From contig RHPI01002069.1 in NCBI GenBank assembly GCA_009103225.1, positions 1,586,329 to 1,650,328 on the forward strand: a stretch of 64,000 bases of DNA. Direction: 5' to 3'. The stretch comes from Chlorokybus atmophyticus. Lineage: Eukaryota; Streptophyta; Chlorokybophyceae; Chlorokybales; Chlorokybaceae. Made by a program: the position numbers and the translations under genes. The notes under the pieces were generated by a model, which was given only the letters and a program-made list of their open reading frames with translations, did not search any database and was not told the origin of the DNA. Positions 12,231-24,610 of this stretch are shown one piece after another. Position 1 is the first letter of the stretch. Each line of letters begins with the position of its first letter.

Positions 12231-15025
12231 TTACTTCGACCCCATCTCCCTCATGAAGCGCTCGTACTCAGACTCCACAGAAGCTTCAGGCTGCACACCC
12301 GGTACGGACAATGTCGGGGTCTGCGAGGGAGGCGTGGTAGGCGTTGTGCCCGGCGGCGCTGTCGTCCCCGGTGGTGCTGTTGTCGCCCAAGGTGGAGGTG
12401 CTTGGCCTGGGGGTGTTTGAGGCAGCGGCCACTGTCCTGGAGGAGGGGCACCGGGTGGTCTCGACTGCCAAGGTGGAGGTGCAGCACCTGGAGGTGGCGG
12501 GTGTGCACCAGGAGGGCCAGGTGGGCGGAACCCTGGAGGAGGCGGGTATGCACCAGGGGGCGTGTATGGTGGTGCTCCATACGGGGCCGCAGCGTATGGA
12601 GGCGCTCCATATGGAGGAGGCCCTGGCACTCCGTAAGGATTGCCGTAAGGCGGTGGGGCCATGTAGGGAGGAGGGACAGGAGCTCCTGGCCTGGGGCCGA
12701 AGGGCGGTGCGCCCGGTGCGCCTCGTGGCTGGCTGGCTTGCCGCACAACAACTGACTTTCCATCTATGACTCGGCCGTGCACGCCTTCAATGGCGCGCTG
12801 CGCGTTGGTGACATCCGCAAATCTCACGAAGCCATACCCCTTGGTTTGACCCGTTGCACGATCCATAATGACCTGTTGTATAACAACCCTGTGTCAGCAT
12901 TCTTGCAAAACTGACAACAACCCACACATCCACCTGCTCATGCATACGCATGGGTTGTAGACAGCTGCACTACCAACTATTTGATCAACAAAAAACAAAC
13001 TGCACTGCAAACTGGATACTTACGTTTGCCTCGCGCACCACCCCAAATGGTTGAAATAGGTCAAGAAGTTGCTCATCATCAATGCTCGGAGGAAGAAACC
13101 CAACGTACAGGTTCGCTGGGTCATCATCCCTTGGTGCACCGCTGGGACGGGCCTCATAACCAAGGCCCGTGTGCCTGGGGCCAGAACTTCCGCCAGCCGC
13201 CCAAGGTGGAGGCGCAGGTGGCGCTGCTGAACTGGTGGTTGTTGTTGAGGGCGCGCCGCTGAGACTGGGTTCCTGATTCCTGTCACCTCCAAGCTCAGCG
13301 AGAAACGACTTGTACTCGTTGTCCAGTTTCTGTGCCTGGGGGGTGTTCTTCATCGGACAATCAATGGTAGGATGCCCACCGTCGCCACAGATCTTGCACG
13401 TCGTGTCCAGAGCCTTGAAAGTGGGTTCGAAGCGCTGCGGGCAGTTGAACTGCCGATGCCCCGGTTCGCCGCAAAGCCGGCAGTACTCATCATCACGCAG
13501 GGTGCCGTTGAGCGCCGCCAGCTCGCGCAACTGCGTGCGCTTGTGCTCGTTCGCACCCTCCTCAACAGGCACCAGCAGCTTCTGCACCATGTCTGCAGCC
13601 CTTTCGAGCTGGTCATCTGTGTCTGCCTGTATCAATACATGCAAGTCCTCATTCTCTCCAGGATCAGGCTTCATATTCCCCGGCCGTCCACCGCTCCCAC
13701 GACCCTCCTTCACTGAGCCTTTACCGCGAATTGCAATCTTGCAGCCTGTCTCCTTCTCCATCCGCTTCTGAGTGTTGCCTCGCGGGCCAATGATCAGGCC
13801 AATGAAGTTGTAGCCTGGATACTCCTTCAACGGGATAAACAGCTTTTTGAACTTCTTCTCCGGCTTATAGTCTGGTGGGGGCTTGAAGAGGGGGTTCTTT
13901 GCCATCAACTCGCCAATCAAAGTCTGCAGACAACAGTCAAATTTGGCTCCTTATTGATAGCTGCAAGTGCATGCCATTGACTTGACTCAGCGCATATGCC
14001 ACATGTCTGCACTGAGATGGCGGATCAAAGCAACACGAACAATTTGCATGCCAACAAGCATGCCAAACAACTGTCAATACCAAAACCTACTGGTCTGAAA
14101 GATGTGATTGAGAGAATCTGCTTGTCAACAATTGACAGCAGGACGCCAACGCGTTGCGACCAACATTAAATGCAACATATTCATATGCAAGTGCATGCGA
14201 TCCACTCGACAAGGACATAACCTAACAGGGTGCCGAAGTAGACTGCACTAGACCGACAATTTGCATGCCGATCAACGTGACAATCCACCAACAACCACTG
14301 GAGCAAGACATGCACTGCAAGATGTAATGTCTTGCTCCAGTGGTTTTTGTGGTATTGTCACATGAATCATGGCATGTGACACAAAATGCTTCACAACCCG
14401 ACAACAGCGTGACAGCAGGACGCCAAAGCGCTTAATATCAACAACAATAGAAACGTACCGTGCGCTCGGCCATCATCTTCTCGCGCAGCCGAACTTCACG
14501 CGTGTTGACGCGATGGCCCATGCTGTCGTAGACAGGCTCGGGGGAGGGAGACCGCCGGCCGTCCTGCTCTCCCTCAACCTCCAGCTGGCCAGTGACCAGC
14601 CGCCGGTTGACCTCATTGAGACGCATGGCGATGCCCGCAATCTCAGGGTCTTCCAGGGGATTGACAGGCTGAGGCTCCCAGCGACTTCTGCGGCGTCGGG
14701 GCTGCCCACCACCTGCCTCCCCGTCGCTCCCGGGCGTGGCCGGCAGCTGAGCCTCCGTTGTTGTCAATGCCATATGCGCCGGCACTGCAGCCGCCTCAGG
14801 ACCCCACCTGCTCCTCTTGGGACGCTTTCTCTCTGGCTGCTCAGCTTGCTGGGGCTGCTGCTGTTGTAGCTGCTGGGCAGCTGGGAACTGCTGGGCCTGA
14901 GCTTGCGGATCATACTGCTGGTGTTGGTAATACTGCTGCTGCTGAGGCTGGTGCGGCTGTTGCTGCTGCTCCTGGCGGAAGGAGGCGTCCAGCTCCGCCA
15001 GGAAGGCGTCAGCCGCAGAAGCCAT
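12231..15025 (-). CDS. SF1: Splicing factor 1 / branchpoint-binding protein, plant type, three exons
   Basis: Exons (minus) 15025-14459, 13923-13024 and 12872-12231 join in phase to 702 residues. Order: Gln/Pro-rich N-terminus; two Arg-rich RSRW motifs ([11 protein letters not shown] and [10 protein letters not shown]), the type of peptide that binds U2AF UHM domains; SPSP, the site phosphorylated in other SF1 proteins; a KH-QUA2 domain at about 208-310 with the GPRG loop at 235-238; two CCHC zinc knuckles at about 337-350 and 365-378; an RRM at about 460-535 whose core is rebuilt across the last intron (REAN then [18 protein letters not shown]); and a Pro/Gly-rich tail. SF1 recognises the intron branchpoint in early spliceosome assembly. 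A C-terminal RRM in SF1 is a plant-lineage feature (family knowledge). An in-frame ATG at 15124 could extend the N-terminus by 33 residues; the start at 15025 (MASAADAF) is preferred. Confidence 0.92.
14277..14361. repeat. Long hairpin in SF1 intron 1 (microRNA- or MITE-like)
   Basis: Two 35-base arms, 14277-14311 and 14327-14361, are reverse complements with about four mismatches and a 15-base loop. The 17 bases next to the loop pair perfectly. The size and near-perfect stem fit either a small inverted-repeat transposon or a small-RNA precursor. It sits in the first SF1 intron. Confidence 0.7.
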
Positions 15026-16085
15026 CACCGGCAAACTCCTGTGTACTCGCTGCAGCTGGCTACCACCCAGAGTACACCAATACCGCCTGACAAAGCACAA
15101 CCCGACGCAGCTGCATGCCGCCAACGCCGCCGCCGCCGCCCAGCTTCCCGACGATTGTTACATGCGAGATCTCAGGTGAGGAGTTAGGGTTTGCTGTGCG
15201 GTCTTGTGCCGAGAACGTGTGCGACTGATAACTCACGGCTCATGAGTTATGAAGATTACGGTATCCACGTCTACATTGTCCAACCCGAACCAATATCAGG
15301 GGCTGATATAATCTGGGGAAGAAGGGGAGGGGGATTATAAAACGTGTACAGAGAACTATCTATATATGAAGGTTGTGCGATTCTATAGTCAAAAAACCGT
15401 ACACCTACGCAATCCGCTTAACACATGCAATTTGCAATCCCACCATAATTAAACCAATTGCATACGTGTGTAACTTCAAGTTATATACATGAAGTATATA
15501 CAAGCACATAATTTTTTTCATTGCGAATTGCATGCTTGTATACACATTCAAGTCTTATACATAGTTGTAATAACGGTTTTTGCAATAATCGTGCCTGCAT
15601 GCACGCACTTGAAGCTACTTGAGTGAGCGCGACTTGCACCGTATACAGGATAGATTGAGGGTCCTTTTTACCAAGCAGACACGGCTTAATACATATTGAA
15701 ACAGACAACGACATACACAATCACATCTCCCTTGCGCACTTCCTGTAGATGCACATACTCGTAAATATCAACCATCTCAATCCATGCTGGCTGCTTTCAT
15801 GCATGCGCGCAATTGATCCCAACCATGAAGATTGATAATTAGCAACAACAATACTCAAAAAATGGCAGCGGTGGTTGCAGATAGCCATAAGGAATTGCTC
15901 ATAATCATACGAAATTGCATATCATAGTAAGTTTTAATGTAATTGGGCATATTGCAGATAAACACTGTACATAAGTCAAGAGCATGCATCATGCATTGAA
16001 TGCTATATTTCCTTGACGTTTTGCATAACTTTAACACGGCTCGTACATTAAAGCTTGGAAGGGTGTATGCAGGACATGCACACAA

Positions 16086-16200
16086 CGCCCATGTGGGCAG
16101 GTGATTACCAACTGCATATTGACTGCTGCATGTCTAACGGGGTAGAGGCAGTAGATTAGCGTGCTAGTAGTAGCCCGGTGGTCAACTAATTGTCATTTGT
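16086..16200 (+). repeat. Dispersed ~110-bp hairpin repeat, copy 2
   Basis: Same order of landmarks as the copy at 11065, with 'gcatgtctaacggggtagag' and 'gtagtagcccggtggtcaac'. The hairpin arms are more diverged here, but the A-box-like tagcccggtggt is intact. Confidence 0.6.
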
Positions 16201-16282
16201 ACGACACCTTGCATGTGTTGCTGCGTGCTGACTGAACTACACGTTGTGCATGCGCATGCATGTCCTGCATTTGATGTACACG

Positions 16283-16395
16283 GCCGTGGTGCAGGTAATG
16301 ACCACGTGTAACTGTGCATGCATGTCTAACAGAGAGGGCTAGTATATGTAGGGTAGGGTAGTAGATGTTAGCCCGGTGGTAACGACTGGTTGAGA
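16283..16395 (+). repeat. Dispersed ~110-bp hairpin repeat, copy 3
   Basis: Third copy, about 85 bases after copy 2: 'gcaggtaatgaccacgtgta', 'gcatgtctaacagagagggc', 'gttagcccggtggtaacgac'. The arms gggcta and tagccc can pair around a ggtagggtagtag loop. Confidence 0.6.
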
Positions 16396-16974
16396 TGTAT
16401 AATAGTATGCATGCGATGCTCGCGTAGTGTGCATGTGTTGTGTCAACAACAGCACGTCATACATCATGTACGCCCTACCAATGTCAGCATACTATCTTTT
16501 GTACACCACATGCTGGAATAGCGTGGTTGTTGTCCTTGACAAGTGGGCACCAGCACGCTTGAAATTCCCTATGGCCTCTACTTGATGCATACGAAATCCA
16601 AGCTCAGTTGCGAGTGCCGCATGCATTTTTGAATATGCGGAACTTTTACTCCGTAGCGTTTGTGAGACACTATCCTGCATTGTTGCAACCACAAATACAA
16701 GCTTCTTTTCAGCGACATCATCTCTAACCCAAAAGACCAGCTTCACAATGAGCTTACTCGCACAATTTGCATCCGCGGCTTATGACTGCATATTTGCACT
16801 CCAAGGTCACGGTCACTGACAGCACTATCACTACTACATGCACTATGCGCATTTGCACTTCGTATTTATGTACAACCAGCACACAGCACTTCAGCACTTC
16901 ACATATCCTATACAGCTCGCATAATCCATCCACCGCAATCATGAACAACCACCCTTGCCACTCCTTCCAACACG

Positions 16975-19875
16975 TCACGCAGCCATAGCACCAAAGACAG
17001 CCCGCAGCTGCGCAGCAGCATTCGCGATCGATCCCGTGCCATCATAAGCAGCAATTACGTGTTCAAGCGCGTCGATGATATTGGCCATAGCCTGCCTGAC
17101 CTCCACGGCATCGCCTACCACCCGCTGCGAAAGCGGCGCGGCCGTGTTGTCACCCCGCACCATCGCTTGCAGCAGCGTCAGCAAGATGCCCAACATCTCT
17201 GCATCGTGTTGGCGCAAAACCATTCTCCAGCAGCGCCTGCGCGCACCATGCTCATGTCTCAAGAGCAGTAGTGCAATTGCTTTACCCAGAAGCAAACAAA
17301 CGCAATGACCGCTTGTCAAGCACTCTCCTGCTGCCATGTTAATCACACAACCATTGCACAAAAGTACATGCATGCGACAATCCATTGTGTTTGTGCACGC
17401 ACACACGCACAATACTGTTCGTGCGCACGCGCATGCACACACGCACGCATGCGCACACATACACGCCCACTTGCACGTGCGTTCATGCATGCATTAGCCT
17501 GCGCTTGTGTAGCGCGCGTGTCTTCAATTGTATCGGTTGTGTTGGGCTAGTCTTACCGCAAGAGCAGTGAGGGCGTTGAGCGGGTCTGTAGCAAGGGCTT
17601 GAGCGCCCATGTGTCCGGACAGAGCCGCCAGCAGCGCCAAAGTCAACCCGGTTTGCTCTGTCTGGAGCGCTGTGAACTGCTGCAACAGGTGGAGCAGCAG
17701 TGCTGATGCAAGGGGCCAGTTCTCAGATGCCGCTAGCAGTTCTGTAACAACTCTGCAACCAACAACAAGACGTTGTTGACAAATATACCTACTCAACAGA
17801 CCTACTGTGACTGCAGAAGCTTGCACGACAACTTACAAGGCCACGTGCTCGTCAAAGTCTGGTGCAGTTTGCAAAGCCCAGCTGACAGCCACTTCTCCCA
17901 TGCCGGTTAACCTGAATGCCGGATGGCATATGTTGTTCATTCCTGGAGCGAGGGACAATAGTATAATCGGCAACGCAATGTCTGCGGGTGCGGCAAAGAG
18001 CGCTGCAATGACGTCGGCTGTCGCGGCTTGCAATGCAGCCAGCTGCGTGCCCTCTGACGCACGGGAAGGTAAACCCTGCAGTGACACCACCACCCTGTTG
18101 TATACCCAATGCAAGCAACATAGTGGTGCAGGCGACAAAGTTGTTGTGCTCACCTGCAGAAAGGCGTGAAGCGGTACAACAAGCGGGTATGCCTCTGCAG
18201 CTGTAGCGACAACACTATCTCGATCTAAAGCCGTTGTCATCAACCCTTGCAGGTCAGAGAGAGCTTCCACAAGCTGTTGGCTTGAGACTGCGGAAGAATT
18301 TGCCTCCGGTCTTTGCAAGGGCTCCACTATTGGTGCTATAATGTGCTGCGCGCCCTCACGCCTGTCCTGCTGAAGCACAGATGCCGCCGCCAACATGGCA
18401 GCGTAGCGGATGTCGCCGCCACCCTGCGGCATTGCAACTGCGCCCGAGTCCGCGGCTGCCGTGCGCACGACGCGCTTGCGGGAATGGCGAAAGAGTGCGT
18501 GGAGCTGCGGACCCACTCTCGCGTAGTACTCGCGCGCAGAGGCTGTACGCTTCGGCACTGTGGCAATCAGACGCGCAACTCGCTCATACGCGTCCGCATT
18601 GAACAAAGACATGCAACAAAGACTGTCATCTACGACACTCGTTTTCATGGTGACCATGTTTACATTAACAATGACGAATCGCATTGAGTGGGTTCCAAAC
18701 CTTGATTGTGAGAGACGCACCGGTTCTACGCTGTCAAGCAGGCACTCGAGCACGGCAGCCACGCCTCCAGGGTGCATAATTGTGCGAGACAGCAGCGTGC
18801 CGTACGCGGCTCTCAACCAGGGAGGGCCTTTCTGTGGGAGCGGCACTAATGCATGCACCAACGCACGCGCTGGCAACACCTCTGCTGCATGCACACACGG
18901 ATTGGGTGAGGGTGCTGGATTTAGCATTCTCACAACAACGAGTGCACTCGCCTGGGGCGTGTTGCAGCCACTCTCTGCATTGTGCTCGCTGGGGTTCAAC
19001 AAGTTGAGAGGTGCTGTCGTCGACGGCCAACTCGACGAATGCACTGGCGAGGTCTCTAAGGTGTCGCCAGAGGACTGTCTGAGCTGCTATTGTTTGCGCC
19101 GTCTGCGAGGGTGAGGAGCTTGTCTCACTGTTACTGTTGCTCGTGCTGGCAATGCCTTCATGTGCGAGGAAGGCTGCGAGTGCCAGCGCGCATTCCAACC
19201 TAGCAAACAATCATGCATCTTGCAATGTGCATGCCTCTATGCCCAGCTTGCAATCATGCATGCATGCCCGCACTGTGGGCAACACAATCGCTGGCAACGA
19301 GTGCAATTAGACACGACACAAGCCTGCGTTGTGATCCTGGTGTGGCTTGCTCTAGGTGCCAGCCTTTGATTTCTGCTGCAATGCTTGCCCTCTCAACAAT
19401 TAGCTGGCATGCAGATACCAATTGCAGGCAACAAACGCAGCAGACCCTAAGCTACCGTACCGACAGCTGGCAAGCACAATCATGCATGCTGCCTGCGTTA
19501 CCGTAGCTCGTCGTCAACAGCTTCACCGGAGTGCCACGTGGGACCGCGCGGCAGCCCATAGCGGACAACAGCGCCGACAAGCGCTCTGACGGTGGAGGCG
19601 TCCCTGTCGTCGTCAACAATGGCGTCACCGTCCACCCCATGCAAGCTTGAGGCGGAGCCAGTTCCATCTTGCCCAGGCAGCAGCGCCCTCAGCAGACGCA
19701 GCTGGTGCACCACAGCAGCTCTGCCCTCCTCCTGATTGCCGGTCGCCCCTGCTGCTGCTGCCGCCGCCGCCCTCAGCTCCGCCCTCGCCGCCGCCAGCCA
19801 ACCCTGCATCCCGCTAAACCCGCAGCCTAAACCCGAGGATTCGACAAAACCTACTTCATAATCCCCCACAGGCAT
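16975..19875 (-). CDS. TANGO6/RTP1-like HEAT-repeat protein, about seven exons
   Basis: Exons (minus): 19875-19502, 19199-18934, 18884-18701, 18622-18154, 18075-17837, 17752-17557, then a last exon from about 17330 to the stop at 16975. The first six junctions are GT-AG and phase-consistent. The intron at 18885-18933 would be only 49 bases. The acceptor of the last exon is uncertain. The protein is Ala/Leu-rich and helical. It contains 'AREYYARVGPQLHALF', 'AAMLAAASVLQQDRREG' followed by 'AQHIIAPIVEPL', and 'LLSRTIMHPGGVAAVLECLL', which match the layout of the RTP1_C1 and C2 regions. In yeast Rtp1 helps assembly and nuclear import of RNA polymerase II; animal TANGO6 has been linked to Golgi organisation (family knowledge). 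The Ala-rich N-terminus is not conserved. An unrelated HEAT protein is the main alternative. Confidence 0.55.
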
Positions 19876-20751
19876 TGAACAATTCGGTGTTCACGCTTTT
19901 GCTCTTATGGGGTCACGTGCGTTCTGCTGTGTTGTCTTTTCTCTTGGGCTGCCACGTCACCAGGCCCAATGGCGGCGGCAACCTCGGTGGTAATAAACCT
20001 AATTACATAATCATACCCTATTGTGCATTCTTTTATCGTGATTGAGGGCTGGACGACTTTGGTGGAGTTCGCTTTGCTTCAGCGCTGCATATTTATGGCG
20101 CTTGGCCCTCAAGTCTAGTTGCCCTTACTGCTGTCTACTTGCCCGCTCCCATCCCACCTCCTTGCATGCACCTAGACGGAGCATCTCATCCTGCCCCTAC
20201 CCGTTGGTAATTGAGTGCTTGTGTGTGTTGGCTTGTGTTGACTTATGTTGTGAGTGTTGAGTTGGTTTGTGAATGTGCTTGCTGCTGCAGCAGAACTACT
20301 GGAAAGCCCATACCTACACCCTATGAGACCTGAACTCCATTGATTTCCGCATAAGGTATATTTCAGGTGAAGTCCGAGCAAGTAAACATAACATCAGCAA
20401 TAGGTGCTTAAAGGCAGCATTATATTGTTAATGTTCAGCGTCAAACTATTTTCGACACAAGACATGATTCAGTTGTGCATGTCCGACATTTGCTTCAACT
20501 ACAGCAGCTCGAGAGAGCACAGCACATGACCAAACAAACCGATATGATTTGGTTGCATAAAACTCAATGAAAAAGGCAGACCTTGCATGATTTGTGTCAT
20601 ATACACATCTGACTGTGGACGAGGGCACATACACACATCTAACAGTGGAGGAAGGAATATATGTACAGGCATGCACATACAGCTTACAACCAAGCGGTTG
20701 TGAGGAGGGAGTAGATTAAAATTGGCAGTGTTCAAAAGCGGTGGTGGCGCA
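19876..20751. other. Intergenic, divergent promoter region
   Basis: Lies between the start of the TANGO6-like gene (minus) and the presumed first exon of DRC10 (plus), so it may serve both. No other gene is seen. A run of t/g-rich words (gtgtgttggcttgtgttgac) lies near 20221-20270. Confidence 0.4.
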
Positions 20752-20869
20752 ATGAACAGCGTGGACGCTCAGCGCGTGGTGGCGGTGGCGGACGAGGTCA
20801 TCGCTGACATGCACCGTCTCGCCACCTACGCCCACCTCGCCACTGTTGCCACTACCATCCCGAGCAGAG
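20752..20869 (+). CDS. DRC10/IQCD first exon (putative)
   Basis: An ATG-led 39-codon exon ending in a GT donor reads MNSVDAQRVVAVADEV, then IADMHRLATYAHLATVATTI. This matches the N-terminal block of DRC10 (EAKRIMSILDEA-type followed by a short helix). The rest of DRC10 is found only from about 29350 onward on the same strand, so if this exon belongs to it, intron 1 is about 8.5 kb and is filled by repeats and transposons. Assignment rests on family resemblance of a short segment and on strand and order. The phase to the next exon could not be settled. Confidence 0.5.
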
Positions 20870-21479
20870 GTGCACGCACATCTCTTTTGCTCTCACACAC
20901 ATGAGCACACGCGTACGCGCGCACGTATAGACACATGCACACAAAGCGCACACTTTGACATACCCGCGCACCCGCACGCACGCGCACACGTATACGCACG
21001 CACGTGCACATGGAAAAGTCAGCGAACCATACTACCGTGAATGACACCACACTGGTCGTATATGATCAGACCACATGTGGCACACCGTCATGACCACTCA
21101 TGGCCAACATAACCGTTACGACCACATGTGGCCAGCCGTCATGACAGCTGTGACCACTGTGTATGGTGTGAATGCATGCCACATATGGTATGAATGTGCA
21201 CGACATATGTGGTGGTGAACTCAGCACCACATGCATATGGTCTGTCATTAGCACCACATATGGTCTGCCGGTCAAGTGATTGACGAGAGAGTTACCACCA
21301 TGAGTGTTTGTAATGTTATGACCATGCTATTGTGGTGGTGAAGTCACACCACTGATCGGTTCATACCATGCAGGGTCGGCTGATCATGTGTTGAATGGAA
21401 AGTTACCACCTGAATTGGTTGTGACATCGTGACTTTGGGTTTGTGGTGGTGAGACCACACCCGCCTCGTTAATTATATG

Positions 21480-22310
21480 CATGGCCTTAATATATGCATG
21501 TGAATTGCCAACATCCTCACTATCTGCAGTTGAGTGTTTGCTGTTGGCAAACCGCACGATTGCACTGCAACTTGCTGTTTGCCAACACCCATTGTTAATT
21601 ATGAAACATGCATGCTATAGGCAACTCGTAGAATGGAGTTTCACATGCTTATTAAAGAAGGAAAAGGTCACTAGCAGCGATTACAACTTAAATTAACATG
21701 CCTTCTCAATGAGTAAATGTAATTTACCAAAAAGTTTAGCCTACGTGTGCAAAAGGTAGTTGCAAACATCATGATGCTTACGACACAATGTCACATGCGC
21801 ATTGATGCAAGGTTGCTGAGTCTTCTTAATGATAAGAAAGCATGAAATGTAAACATGTCATGCTAGCGCACGCACTCATGTTCACAAGGCTACACTACGG
21901 TGGTATGAGGTTGTATATGTGACTTGAATGATATTGTACAACACAAGTGCCAACATGTGTCTATGATGCACTTTATCTGTGATGCATGCAATCAATGCGA
22001 CACTTTCCAAGGCACAAGAGATTAGCCAATAGCTATAGTCTCGTTCGCAAGTGCAGGACTTACCCTAGGGTAAGACCTACACAGGTGTAACCAAGTGCAT
22101 GTGCACTTGGTTACACTTGTGTGGGCTTGCGCGTTCAATGCATGGTGGCGTCACTGACTATGTTGTGTACCGCGGCACCTTGCGTGTGTCAAGTGTCTCA
22201 CAGTTTGCATGCATCACAAGAAGCGCAATCGCCACAATAATGCATGCATATGATGCATGCAATCAATGCGACAAAGTCATCCACCCTCACGCGGGAGTAC
22301 ATGTAATTGT
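21480..22310. other. Repeat-rich, no gene seen
   Basis: AT-rich DNA without recognisable coding content. A near-perfect 21-base inverted repeat at 22078-22122 is listed separately. Confidence 0.5.
22078..22122. repeat. Near-perfect 21-base hairpin
   Basis: The arm acacaggtgtaaccaagtgc continues almost directly into its reverse complement gcacttggttacacttgtgt, with one mismatch and virtually no loop. A perfect head-to-head foldback of this type is often a MITE remnant. Confidence 0.7.
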
Positions 22311-23480
22311 GTGCAAGAATACCTGAAGTGTAAAGAAGTAGTGCTGACCTTATGGCCACCGCTCAACCATTCATCACTTTGACTCACCCACCCACTATCA
22401 CACGCAACTGAGTGGTAGTGTCACATCATGATGCGATATTGTGCATGAGGGTGGGTGAGTGTGCGCGAAAGTGCAAGCAACTGGTATTGTTGCTCTGGAA
22501 CAAGCCTTAGTCATTACCTGAAGTGCAAATGATTTGCGCTTCACTCACACTCACCCACCCTCAAGCGCATGCAATTCTGTGGTATGCCATATGGTATGCC
22601 ATATCAGTGGTCACATGCAACATTGTGCAAGAGTACATGAAGTGCAAAGAGCTGGTCTTATTGCTTCAGGACAAACTTTATTCAGGCACTCACCCTCCCT
22701 CCAGCACATGCCACTGAGTGGCAAGATCACAATGCAATATGGTGCATAAAGCACGTAAAGTGCAAAGAACTAGTCCCGCCGTTTTGGGACAGGATATGAA
22801 CACTCACCCACCCTAAGGCACATGCACTTGAGTGGCAGGCTCCCATGCACTATTGTGCAAGAGTACTTGAAGTGCAAACAACTGTGTACATGTTGCTTCA
22901 AGACAAGATTTGCACTTCAGGCACACTTAACCACCCTTAGGCACATGCAATTGCCAACCACTCGGAGTGGTACAATCACATGCACCGTTGTGCAAGAGTA
23001 CCTGAAGTGCAAACAACTGTGTACATGTTGCTTTAAGACAAGATTTGCACTTCATGCACACTCACCCACCTTCACGCACATGCAAGTTGAGTGGTACAAT
23101 TACATACAATATCGTGCAAGAGTATCTTAAGTGCATCGAACTAGTCATGTAGCTTCTTGACCGGATTTGCACTCCAGCCACACCCACCCTGAAACACATT
23201 TAAGTAAGTGGCAGGATCACATGTATTAATATAAAAGAGCACATGCAGTGCGAAGAATTATTCATGTTGCTTCAGGAGGACTTCCACTTTAAGCAGACTC
23301 ACCCACTCTTAGGCACATGCAATTCAGTGGCCGGATCACATATTGTGCAAAAGTACTTGAAGTGCAAAAAACAAATTGTGTTACATCAGAACATATGCAA
23401 GATGCACTCCAGCCACACTCACCCACCCCTAGGCGCATGCAGTTTAGTGGCAGGATCACATGCACTTATAAGGTTACTTG
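22310..23480. repeat. Tandem array, ~9-10 diverged units of ~115-130 bp with internal hairpins
   Basis: Units restart with 'gtgcaagagtacctgaagtg' near 22311, 22510, 22624, 22741, 22854, 22989, 23113, 23231 and 23344. Each continues with 'ttgcttcaagacaagatttg', then a 'cactcacccacccttaggca' block and 'gagtggcaggatcacatgca'. In several units tgaagtgcaaa at the start is the reverse complement of tttgcacttca about 35-45 bases later, so the unit can form a stem-loop. Short open frames follow the periodicity but decay, so it reads as a minisatellite rather than a gene. Degenerate copies on the left suggest growth from the right side. Confidence 0.85.
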
Positions 23481-24360
23481 TAAACTTGCGGGGCCTGAGT
23501 AGCTCCCAGCCATCTCAAGTTGCTTGAGGTTAATAGATTTAAGCTGACTACATAAGAGGTGGCCTAAAGTTATTATACTTAAGTCTTGCACTTTCAAGGA
23601 CTCCGAGTATCAAGACACAACAATGTCAGTAAGAGCTCCTACTCAATTCAAATTACTTGGGGGTGGCAGAGTCGAACTGAATGCTTACATTGAGACATAA
23701 AGTATTAAGAAGAACTTTTTCTGCACTTCATGCAAGTCACACTTCAAGTCAGTTCATGCAACTTCATGATTCATCGCTGCTTGCGCACAACAATTGCCTC
23801 CAACTTGATGGCGTTCAGCGCGGCCTTGACATTGTCATTGCTAATGAGGATTAAATGCCGCTGTATCCCGCTGTGACCGACAACATCGTAGCCGTGCGTG
23901 TCATCGCATGTATCTTGCAAGTCTCCACGACCTTAGTCACATCTATGAGCTCATTGTTGTGAGCCTCAAAGCAATTGGGAAATGCCTCAAAGACGTTGCG
24001 GTTTGCCAACCGTTTTCGCAACCACCGGAATATCAATGGTACATGGCCGCATTGACCTTCGCTCATTTGTATTGTTGACATGCACACACCATGCATACAC
24101 ACCATGCACATTTACACATCATGATGTGTACATGTGCTCATCACATGTACACATTGTGCCCCTGCACGCACACACACACATGCGTAGGTATAATACACAT
24201 ATGTGTGTATATGCTACTATGTACTCAAATATGTACATACACTTATATATGTGCGTGTGCGTGCGGGCGTACGTATATGTACACGCACACATGTATATAT
24301 GTATGTATGTATGTGTGTATGTATGTATGTATATATAAGCAACACGCACACACGCACGCA
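23481..24360. other. No gene seen; CA/TG-rich toward the right
   Basis: Unrecognised sequence to about 24060, then increasingly simple CA/TG/TA-rich DNA leading into the microsatellite and gap. Open frames here are His/Thr/Tyr/Ile strings produced by the dinucleotides. Confidence 0.5.
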
Positions 24361-24364
24361 CACG

Positions 24365-24400
<36 letters not shown>

Positions 24401-24544
24401 NNNNNNNNNNNNNNNNNNNNNNNNNNNNNNNNNNNNNNNNNNNNNNNNNNNNNNNNNNNNNNNNNNNNNNNNNNNNNNNNNNNNNNNNNNNNNNNNNNNN
24501 NNNNNNNNNNNNNNNNNNNNNNNNNNNNNNNNNNNNNNNNNNNN

Positions 24545-24610
<66 letters not shown>

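Larger units (their letters stand above)
15026..16974. other. Intergenic between SF1 and TANGO6-like gene
   Basis: The first 150 bases are the GC-rich divergent side of SF1 and probably hold its promoter. The rest is AT-rich with many catgca words and two copies of the hairpin repeat. No gene recognised. Confidence 0.5.

Noticed and set aside
22310-23480. Possible CRISPR array
   Set aside because: Units are about 120 bp and diverge along their whole length, with no short constant repeat and unique spacers; the genome is eukaryotic and no cas genes are present.
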